Shown: piece by piece, positions 24,114-33,435 of the stretch
How positions within the stretch are numbered: position 1 is the stretch's first letter
Layout of the letters: every line of letters begins with the position of its first letter
Assembly: GCA_963920665.1 (NCBI GenBank)
Contig: OY987266.1
Location: forward strand, 6,081,001-6,145,000
Direction: 5' to 3'
Source of the DNA: Straminergon stramineum
Lineage: Eukaryota; Streptophyta; Bryopsida; Hypnales; Calliergonaceae
DNA: 64,000 bases
Position numbers and translations under genes: made by a program
Notes under the pieces: model-generated
Databases searched by the model: none
What the model was told of the DNA's origin: nothing
The model's input: the letters and a program-made list of their open reading frames with translations, nothing else

Positions 24114-25552
24114 ATGGCAAGAGAAGGGAGTGGGTCATTAGGTCAATACCTGGTGTTTGTAGACTTGGATGCAATTCGTAAGGTGGTACCTCCAGCCACA
24201 AACATGTTAGTGGCTTCAAGGTCATCCAATCCCTCATCATCATCTAGCAAGTCAAAGTGCAAAAATCAACCCAATCCTGATATGCCCCCCCCCCCCCCCC
24301 TATGAATATGTGCTCGAGGCTAGAGCAATAGGGGTAAATTTTTACACAAAACAAAGCTCTAGAATGATGTCCAAAGAATATGTGAACTACAACGAAGAAG
24401 GATACCACAAGTTGACTGCTGAAGTGCGGTGAGAATTGGAGACCAGATTTAGAGCATCCGAGCAATTCAACAATTATCAAGATTATTGGTTGCACTCTGA
24501 GTGGTTGGATAAACAATTGTTGCAGCTGACCACCAATATTGTGGGGAATTGGTGTTATCACACAAAGAAATAGGAGGATGATAGTGATTGGGACACGCAT
24601 GATAAGGAGTTTGCTTCGAGATTGATCGAGATTCAGAAGTTCTCCCAACATTATTCTTCCTCGCGTAGAAAGAAACAAGCACCATGGAAAGCGATGCTTG
24701 AAGACCAAATACGAGTTCATTGCATGAGCGGAACATTCAAGTGGCTGGAAAGTTGCGTGAAAGTGAATCCCATGCCGAACCAAACCATGACTGGATCATA
24801 TGGGACTGTGAAGAAGCTGGTGCTCACGAGACTACAAAGCATTCCCAGTTGGATTTGCTTCACCAGGAAGACTTTGAAGACCTCAAATGAGAAGGAGAAG
24901 CACCAAGCTATTGTGAGTGAGGCAAGGGGGTGTCCAGTGATACATCCTCGTATCATAAGACTTGCGTACATCCATCCCAAAACAATGGAAGGCTACACGC
25001 TATGGTGGAATGGAGGGTCTTTAATTTCTTTCTTGGCCAAGTGCAACTCAAAAGTGAGCGAATCATTGGATGTGGATGACATCACGAGACAACATAATAC
25101 GGGGTTGACGCAAGAAAAACTCAATTGGGTTGCAACTTATCGTAGAAAACGTGTGAACGTGGCTCTATCATTGCTTGTCATAGTGGAAAAATGCCATGAA
25201 GCACAATATTTACACAATGACATTATTCCATCCAACGTTTTGCTCCATTTTGATGAATGGAAAGAGAACACAATGTACATAGGGATTTGTGATTGGGGGC
25301 TTTCTAGCCGAGTTGTAGAGAAGGAGCCATCAAGGTATGGTTATCTAACCATGGAGTCAAATTTGGAAAGAAGAATGGGATTCCAAATATTTTACGAACA
25401 AAAATCCAGAGCAATATCAGAATTTGAGGACTAAGCTGTTGAGCCTCTAGAAAGTAGATGTAGGCAAGAGGGCATCTATGCTTGATGTTCTAGACACTTT
25501 GAGGAAGGCACCTCACCGTTGGACTATGCTTGATTGTTGTTATCGTACATAG
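24114..25552 (+). pseudogene. Protein-kinase-like cargo gene (decayed)
   Basis: From ATG 24114 (MAREGSGSLGQYL) the frame enters a run of 16 C at 24285-24300, which shifts it. It then continues through a TGA near 24431 and a TAG at 24571. Kinase features follow: glycine loop GSYGTV (about 24796), a candidate lysine in FTRKTLK, a catalytic loop HNDIIPSN (usual form HRDxxxxN) and DWG in place of DFG (ICDWGLSSR, about 25290). A later frame carries KRASMLDVLDTL, like the last kinase subdomain, ending at a TAG at 25550-25552. The activation segment through subdomain X appears deleted near 25370-25400, with a frame change. The intact ancestor was probably a soluble Ser/Thr- or Tyr-type kinase; substrate unknown. 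It is divergent from the RING gene within the hAT element. Confidence 0.83.
24285..24300 (+). repeat. Poly-C tract (16 C) inside the kinase reading frame
   Basis: The run encodes a proline stretch and puts the downstream kinase frame out of register with the upstream ATG. Homopolymers of this length are prone to slippage and sequencing error. Confidence 0.9.
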
Positions 25553-26164
25553 TATATTGTTTGTACTTTTTGAGGTTTAGTATGTGCCTATGTGGCAATT
25601 TTATAGGAAGACCACACTTTTGTGCTTAGAAGAGCATCAAGCATGTGTATTTCGCGGTTGCTGCACATTTCATACATAAAGACAAGGACGTATGGTAAAA
25701 ATATTGTAATACAGAATTTGGTCTTTCTTCCATCATGGCAATTGTATGACTTTTGTGAATTTATGAATATTGAGTAAGCAAACAATTTTGAATGTGAAGG
25801 AGCATGAGCATATGGTAGATGTTGTCGGCACCTTAAAATTTTGAAAGAATTGTAGACCGTAGCCCGTAGGGTGCACGAAGGAATGACTTTGAAATAAATA
25901 ATATTCTTCAAATCTTCAATATAAAAATGAATTGGAAAGAAATCGTATCGTAATTACAAAATAAGAGATGATCCTGAGAAATGTAAAGATTTTGCATCAT
26001 TGTGTGATTTCAATGTTCTGAACAATACATCTAGCTTGTATATTAGAACATTGTATTCTACTGTACTAATTGATTCGAAGAATATGGATTCTTTATCAAG
26101 TGAATTCCAAAGTGTTTTAATTCACCAAGCTCTTGATAGAAAACAGGTTTGAGTGAGGCAGTGA
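25553..26164. other. Non-coding interior of the hAT element
   Basis: I see no gene. An open frame on the minus strand (25588-25911) has no recognisable features. Confidence 0.4.
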
Positions 26165-26610
26165 GCAAGTCAACAAGGGCCCCCCCTCCTTAACTTTGAA
26201 ATTGAACAAGGCCCCCTTTCATTCTCCAAAAAATTACTTGAATTTGGGTCCAATTTAAAAAAATGTGGTTCACGTGAACAAGGGTCCCCCCTTATTGGAA
26301 GTTATTGCTTATAAATTCAAAAGGAATTAGTATTTTTTTGCCTACAATGCAAAAAAATATGGTTCAATTGAACGAGGGCCCCTTTATTGCTTCTTAATTG
26401 CGAATGAATTAAATTCATTCGCCTTCAAGGGAAAAAAATACGAGTCCATGGAGCATGGTTGATGGTTCTTTTCCTTCACTTTTAAATTCACAAGGAATTA
26501 GTTCTACTTGGCCCCAATGAAAAAAAAATATGGTTCGGTTGTACAAGGACCCACTTCATTCAAAAATTAATTAATTCAATTTGGCTCCAATTTTTTTTTA
26601 AAATGGTCTG
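26165..26610. repeat. Degenerate tandem array near the right end of the hAT element
   Basis: A phrase of the form GGTTCAATTGAACAAGGGCCCC followed by an A-rich linker and AAAGGAATTAGT recurs near 26170, 26205, 26275, 26365 and 26535. Spacing is irregular, roughly 35-170 bp. It occupies the position that the 85-90 bp array has at the left end but is a different sequence. Confidence 0.5.
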
Positions 26611-26815
26611 CACCCCAACTACTTCCGTCCGCGCCCCAACTCAATTCTGTCCCCACCTTGACCAAAGTCCACGCCCTGGATCCTCCTTGGTAGCCACATG
26701 GCATCAAAGTGGCAGCCAAATCACCTATTTTTTCAATTAAAGAAATTCAACTTAGTGTTGACCACATCAGACGGGCAAGACCTCTATTGGACGGACAGCT
26801 AGTATGACAACTGTG
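26611..26815 (-). promoter_or_regulatory. hAT right terminus and inverted GGAC-rich subterminal region
   Basis: Read inwards on the minus strand it begins CACAGTTGTCATA and continues through GCTGTCCGTCC. Then come CAGGGCGTGGAC, TCAAGGTGGGGAC, GGGGCGCGGACGG and GGGGTGCAGACC. The middle two are exact inverted counterparts of left-end motifs at nearly the same distance from the terminus (136 versus 146 bp for the first). Confidence 0.7.
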
Positions 26816-26823
26816 ACTTTTAG
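26816..26823. repeat. Right target-site duplication of the hAT element (ACTTTTAG)
   Basis: Identical to 13085-13092. Confidence 0.85.
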
Positions 26824-27512
26824 GAAATAAAACTCAAGGTATTGACATAAATTGGATGGTGTGCCATTTTTGGATAAATTACATCATATATATTCAAACA
26901 ACTCAAAATGTCTTGAACTTAAGTCAATGACGTGGATACAACATTAATAAAGTTGCACACAATTAATCAAATGAAAATCATCCATTCTTCAATATGCACA
27001 AAGCCTTGGTTGACTATCGAAAGGATAAAGTTAACCCGTTAACCTTAGAAGGACATACCCTCATTGACCAAGGTAGTCACCAAAATACTATAATTATTAG
27101 ACCATTGATAGATTCATTTATGTTTTTGCAATTGAGTCATCTATCTTGCCTTTTAGATCTATAGCATCTTCATAAACATTTGGTTAAAAAATGAATAATT
27201 TAGTAAACATTATGAGAGTGGTAATGAATTTGGTTTAAAACCATCAAGACTAGTTTTGTGGATGTGAATTATACTTCCAATGAAAAAAGTACAACATAAT
27301 TAGGATAAAAAAACTGAAGAGCTAGGAAACTAAATTAGCCACATCCAAAACCACTATCTTTTTTGGTTCTACCATCTCCTATGGTCATATTCCAAAAAGA
27401 TAAAATTTAATGAATTTATTAATTACCTCAAGAGAATTTTGATCCAAGTTTTTTGTAATTTTTCAACACTCAAGTATTACTTTGTGAATTTTCAAAGTTT
27501 AAAGTTTAAAGT
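26824..27512. other. AT-rich intergenic DNA
   Basis: No coding frame, RNA gene or element boundary is visible. Confidence 0.4.
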
Positions 27513-27792
27513 ACCTACTTATACCATTAGACTCACCCTTAAAAGGCCACTCCATCTCGAAGCAAGGATGCTTCAATTTCCATTGGTTGTTTCAAAGAAC
27601 TCTTCTACTTCTATTGGTAGGTAGTTTGGGATCTCATTGACCCAAATATGACAACATTTACTCAAATTCAACACTACTTTTCTAAAGGAACCAATGGAAA
27701 TTGAAAAGTTATTTGAAACAACTAATGAAAGTTGAAGCATCCTTTACTTCAAGGATGTCCAATTAAGGATAGTCTAGTGTCACTAGTAGGTG
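27513..27792. mobile_element. Foldback element, about 280 bp with arms of about 105 bp
   Basis: The left arm (27513-27620) and the complement of the right arm (about 27685-27792) match from ACCTACT inward through ATTAGACT/ACTAGACT. A strong core lies at 27568-27596 against 27712-27740, with 26 of 29 bases pairing. No protein is encoded. Target duplication not identified. Confidence 0.6.
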
Positions 27793-30330
27793 TTTCCATA
27801 ACCTCAAATCCATAATTCATAGTATATTCACACAATCTCTAAAAAATTTCAAACCAATTACATTCAATTTCACTTTTCTAACATCATGATCTGATTATTC
27901 CCAAATTGTGTTTAGAATTTCTCATTTGAAAAAAAGTGTTTGTTTTAGGTGTAGATATTTTAGTGTCTCTTTTATCACCTTTCAATGATCCTTTTAGGAC
28001 ATCCCATAGGTGGCAGTGAACCAAAGGTGTGAGTTTGGGTGCCTTTATATACAGATTTCTATACAAATCCAATAAAAAAAATTTAATGATTATAGTAAAA
28101 GATACAAGGCTTAGATTATGAGAATGTCACTCAAAATTTGCTTGTAAAGACTTCATAGTTTGTGGATAACACCATCATTCATATACAATTATTTGGAAAG
28201 AATGCCAACTTCCTATACAAAAAAACATTAAGAGTATCTAGTGGTCAAAGTAGAATTTGATATATAAAAGACTCAAAATATATTTTTTTGATCATTTTTA
28301 AATGCATGTAAGCTTTTCATAGTTTTGGTTGTGACCTAGAATGATCTATACACTAAGGACTCAACTAATAGGACAAATCTTCCAAATTCACCATTGCTCA
28401 TCATTGGTCTCGAAGGGATAAACCTTGTTAGGATGCTAGGAACTAATAGTTTCTTGGAAAAGGTCAAATAATCTTTTTTCATATTGAAAAATAGATGATT
28501 CTTATTTTTACATCATTGATTTAATTTCAAGTCATATTAGTTAATTTCTTCATTTTATATGGGATATTTTTATCAAAAAAATTGATTAAATTCAAGTCAT
28601 ATTAGTTTTTGTTTCATATTATGTAGCCTAGTTTATCAAAAGATCGGTTTAATTATATTGAATACTTTGAGGGGTTCTTCCTTAAAACTTGATTTTGACA
28701 TTCAAAATGATTTCTTTTGTTTTTGAGCATAACTAGTAAAATGAATCTTTTGAAATGGAGTTTCTATTCTACTTCAAAATTTTGGAAATTTTCAAGAACT
28801 GAGCAGTTCATCACTATGCCTATAACCACTTCTGTAAAAATGTAGTGACATGTAATTTTTTGTACACCATAATGTACTCCTTTTGTGAAATTTTCAGATT
28901 TTTCTAATTGTTGTTTGTATTTGATATGAATTTTTATCACTTTTTCTTCAAAATTTCATAGTGATTTGATATTTTCACAAAAAATTGAAACTTTTATAAC
29001 ATGTTAGATATGTGATTTCATCTTTGATAAAAAGAAATCTGAAAATTTCACTCATACAGATAAAGTTGTATATGTTATCAATATATCATTTGTGTGTAAT
29101 CATCTATTATAGAAGGCTCATTATGTTTGGTGCTTTGGGTATTTGTCAATTGTCAAGCCCTTTATTCACCCTTGTATTGTTGTACATAAATGAAGGAATT
29201 TTATTCAAATTCCAAATGTAGTGTATTCCTATTGGTGTATATTGGGCACTATTTGGGGGAGGAAAACCCTTCTTCAAAACTTTATTTTCATTATGCAAAC
29301 TAGGTTATGCAAACCTTAGTCAAGTTGTCTTTCTATTTTTAAATTTGAAACTAAGGTCATTATTGTCAAAAGTTTTTTGTAAAGCAAAAATATAGCAAAG
29401 TATGCAATATTTTACAAAAATGTTGATGTATTCATCACATAATGGTTAACATTTTTTTACAAATCCATTGAATTTGCAATTTTGGCCAATCAAAGAAATT
29501 TTCAAAGGCTATAAATAAATAAATAAATTGGGTGAATTTTTAAAGTTAAATCATCTATATTCATTTGAGACAAAATTATGATATTTATTCTTAATTTGAC
29601 AATATGGATAATTTCAATTCTTTTTCTCAACATTATCTCTTTATAGCAAACTTCTAAAAAGTTACAGAAATTATTTTAGTATAAAAAATCCTCACATTTT
29701 TAGGGATTATCTATTTGGTGAAGATATCAAAAATTGTTTGTGAGACCATTAAAATTGGAATGTGAATGGGATCTAAATTATCCTATGAGCAAAGATGGTT
29801 TGATATAATGTTCAAGTCTTTACAAGATTATTCATAAATATTAAAATGATTTTATAAATGGCTTTGAATTAGTAGTCTATCTATATGAATCACTCAAATG
29901 CCCCTTGGGCCAATTACTTAGATCTACTTTTACAATGAGCTAGACCTTCAATAATTTGTAATGCTTTTCATCATCAGTGTTTTTGTTTCTACACATCACA
30001 CTAATTTAAAATATATAATACAATAAAAAAATTCTTATTTTCATAACGCAATTCTAAAAATTCACTCATATACAATTGGAAAAAAATAGATTTTTTTCTC
30101 AATTCGGTTTTTTTAATCAATTAATTTTTAACATTAATTTTTTTACAGGTATGTAATGTATGAATAAGGAATTCAAGATATAGGTAATGCGTGCATTTGT
30201 TTTCTTATTTTGCGTATTGCATTATATTTTATTTTTTATCCAATAAAATCAATAATATAAAATATAAAATATAGAAAAATTAGTACAATTTCTTTTAAAT
30301 GAAGAAAAATTTTCATCCCTACATTACAAA
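27793..30330. other. AT-rich intergenic DNA
   Basis: I see no gene. The largest frames (27884-28072 minus, 29012-29221 plus) lack features. Some text near 28850-29000 (ATTTGATATGAATTTT...) recurs loosely near 57170, suggesting old repeat DNA. Confidence 0.4.
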
Positions 30331-30840
30331 ACATTCAAGGCTAAAAAGGCCCTTGAGTTCCCTAGAGTTCCCAAATTGTGGGAACTCGCCACATCAACGA
30401 TCTAATGTGGTCAAAAGAGGGCCACATCAGATAATATTAATTATTTAATTATTTTTATAAAAAAAAATTAGTCTTCAAATTTTTAACACTTTTTTAAAAT
30501 TTTCAATTATTTTTTTCAATGAATTTTTTTGGCAGCAATGGCTACTCAAAGTTCCCAAACATCAAGGGGAACAGCTAGGGGAACAACCCTCAAACGCATT
30601 AGAAGAAATTCACTTAGTCAACAAGCATGGGAGTTCCCCCAAGCTCTCAAATTGTGGGAGCTTAGCCACAGTGGCAAACTAATGTGGCTAGGCAACGACC
30701 ACGTCATATAATAATAATAGTAAAATTTGAAAAATAAATTAAAAATATATATTTTTATAGTATTTAAGATTTTTGATAATTTTTTTAATAATTTCAGCCA
30801 ACAATGGTTGGTTCCTAGCATGGGGAACCACCCTAAAACA
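30331..30840. repeat. Diverged repeat pair with CAAATTGTGGGA core
   Basis: Compare 30355-30440 (GTTCCCAAATTGTGGGAACT, then GCCACATC and CTAATGTGG) with 30630-30710 (CTCTCAAATTGTGGGAGCTT, then GCCACAGTGG and CTAATGTGG). Each is followed by an A/T run and a GCAGCAATGG- or GCCAACAATGG-type phrase. The unit is about 280 bp in two copies. The core is itself palindromic. Confidence 0.55.
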
Positions 30841-33185
30841 ATCTTCTAATGACCTTGAATTTCATCTAATGGCCTTCCCTTGCCCCCAAATCTCTTCTAA
30901 TGAGTATGAAATATTTTATAAAGTGCATCCATTTTATTTTATGCATACGAGGTCCTTTTATAGTACCAAGCCAAATGTAACACTTTGTTTAGGGATGAGT
31001 AGAATTGGACGGAAGAAAATTGGTTTTAGGCTTATTTTGAGCCTTCTTGTAATAGAATTAGTTTATCTTTTTTAAAACTAAGATGTTTCAATTTGGTGAT
31101 AATTTATCTTAAGGAAAAACAATGTTTGGTCATAACTACAGTGTACTCTAGCAAATGACTTATATACATGCCTTGAAATTTGATTGAAAAAGAGAAATAT
31201 AAGCCTTGAATATTACTTAAACTATTTAGTGGGTTGAAATCATGAATTCCATATGCATACTCTCGATCTTCTTAAATGACATTGCTTTGGGAGTTTGGGG
31301 TATAAATGCACTTTTAATTGCACACATGCATTTGCAATTTGACATGCAAAAGTTGTCCAACTAGATACATGTGATGTAAATATGACAAATTTTTAATTAA
31401 ATTTGAATTAAGTATTGGGATATTTCAACCAATTTTTTTAGTATTCTTGAAAAATTATGATATTCAATTGGAAAATATTAAATGGAATCCTTGAACTTCA
31501 GAACTAATGTTTTATCAATAGAATTCTTAAATTCTTAATTTTTTGGCACATATTTCTTTATATGATTTCTATTCTTTCTACTAAGTGCATAGAACATTGT
31601 TCATAGGTTAAAAATGTACTAAAAAATGTGTCAATCTTTTGTTCAAAAAAATCTTGAAAATTGCAGTTTTAAAAATTTTTTAAATAAAAAAAGAAGAAAG
31701 TCTTTTTATTGTTGTATTCAAAACTAAATAAAGTATGAAGTGTATCTTGGAATGCACTATAACCTTTGAAATTTTGCACAAATATTCTAATTTTCCATTT
31801 TATAACAAAAATCCAAATTTATAACATTTGTAGAATGATGGACTATTAAATTTTCTATAAGTTCCTCCTTTGTTTTGTTGAATAGTTTGATGACATTGGA
31901 ATCTCCTAGACAGACAACCTTCCTAGAAATTAATGTTTAAATATGATGATCTAAAATATAAAATAGTTACAACCCCTATAAATAATATGTACTCTAAAAA
32001 TTAATTGCAATTCAAAGTGGAATCTTTGATTTTTGGAGCTAAGAAAATTTCTAAAATTAAATTTTTTTTTCATTATGATCTATAGTTTTGATTAAATATA
32101 ATGTTATAAAGTGTTTTTTTGTGATTCATATAATTTTCCTTATAAAAATGGTTTTTTATATCACAAATTTTCTTCTAAATGTAACTATTATATATGCAAA
32201 AATGAGTTTATGTTTATTCTTGTGTTTTTCAAATATGTAATTTCAACCCCTAAATGCTCAAGGCACCTAATCGTGGTAAAATGTCTAATTCGAGGTTATT
32301 TGTTTTTTTGTAATCAATTAATCATGGAGAGTTGGTTTTCTAATTTTAAGATGATATGGTCAGAATATTGCACAATGATGTTCCACATTGTGATATAAAT
32401 CGATTGACAAGTTTTTAGATTTTTGAGCATTTATTGCATTTGCTATGAAAGTCTTTACTTTTCTAAAAAATAAATACAAATAATTGTATTCATAGATATT
32501 GTAGCTGCAAATGAAGTTTGGAAAAATGATCATAGGGTCATTTTTTTTAGGTTTAAAGTCTATAGTCTTCAATTGATATAGAAATCTTGGCAACTATAAA
32601 CTCTTTATGTTGAACTTTGTAGGTGAATGTTGACCAATTGCCAATGTTGGACCTTGTCTTTACTAATATAGAAACCCCAAAAATCTGGCCAAACTCCATT
32701 GGTTGCCTCAAAAACCTTTTAATTCTTTCAATCTATTTTTAAATTCTAAATTGTTTTGGGAATTGATTGAATTGCAAAGGCTTCCATTGGTTTCCACAAA
32801 TTTTCAAAAAAATGTCTCTAGATTGAGAAGACAATATTATGTTCAAGTTTTAGTTTTGTGACTTTGAAATTCCATTATTTTTGTCGTGGGTTCTATTCTA
32901 CTATTTTTATCTTGGCATCAAAATTATGTTATTGTAGTTTGGACTTCATTCCATAAGTTCAAGTCCTGGCTTCAATTTGATCATGGCTTCATACACACCT
33001 AGAGGTTGCAAATTGAATCTATTTGGAAATATATAAACACCAAAGGTCACTCCAAAAATCAGCTAAATTAATTCTGACCTAAAAATCATTACTAATAGAA
33101 TAAATTCTGAATCTTTATCAAATTGAAAATACTGAAGTTTATTAATTAATTTTTAAATTTACCTAAATAATCTAAAATCTAAGTA
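30841..33185. other. AT-rich intergenic DNA
   Basis: No gene is supported. One degenerate TTAA-type end (TCAACCCCTAAATGCTCAAGGCACC) lies at about 32244, without a visible partner. Confidence 0.4.
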
Positions 33186-33190
33186 AAAAT

Positions 33191-33435
33191 TATTGAGTTT
33201 TGAATGGAGAAAGGCTTTACTTAGATGGTAGAAGATACCAAGGCCCATGAATGGGCTGAACATAAGCATAAAGCCTTTCACTAGTTATCCACAAACCATG
33301 TGGGATAACTAGCAACCTTGGGCTGCCTTTGACTACAAGCAACACCCAATACACTCTAAGTCGAACTATGAGTCTAATCCTACTCCTAGGGCTGAATGTA
33401 CACTATCTACACTAATATGTACATGATCTTCAACA
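33191..33435 (-). repeat. Copia 3' LTR
   Basis: 245 bp, identical to 38531-38775. The gag-pol stop codon (33366) lies inside it. Confidence 0.97.

Larger units (their letters stand above)
13093..26815. mobile_element. 13.7-kb hAT transposon with kinase and RING cargo
   Basis: A perfect 8-bp duplication, ACTTTTAG, flanks the element (13085-13092 and 26816-26823); 8 bp is the hAT target-site length. The left end TAGGGTTGTCATA and the right end read inwards, CACAGTTGTCATA, share a 9-bp core. Two subterminal motifs recur as an inverted pair in the same inward order and at similar distances from each end. CAGGGCGTGGAC lies at 13239-13250 and complemented at 26668-26679; TCAAGGTGGGGAC lies at 13272-13284 and complemented at 26649-26661. 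Inside are a minus-strand hAT transposase (to 17821), a minus-strand RING protein (21550-23769) and a plus-strand kinase (24114-25552), all disabled. Degenerate tandem arrays and TTAA-type elements interrupt it. It is much longer than typical hAT elements; nested insertion or duplication of an end (see 18053) may explain part of the length. Confidence 0.85.

Noticed and set aside
18054..26815. A second hAT element with its left end at 18054
   Set aside because: TAGGGTTGGC resembles the terminus, but the preceding 8 bases (CACAATAG) do not recur at a right end that I can find. Kept only as a possibility in a finding.
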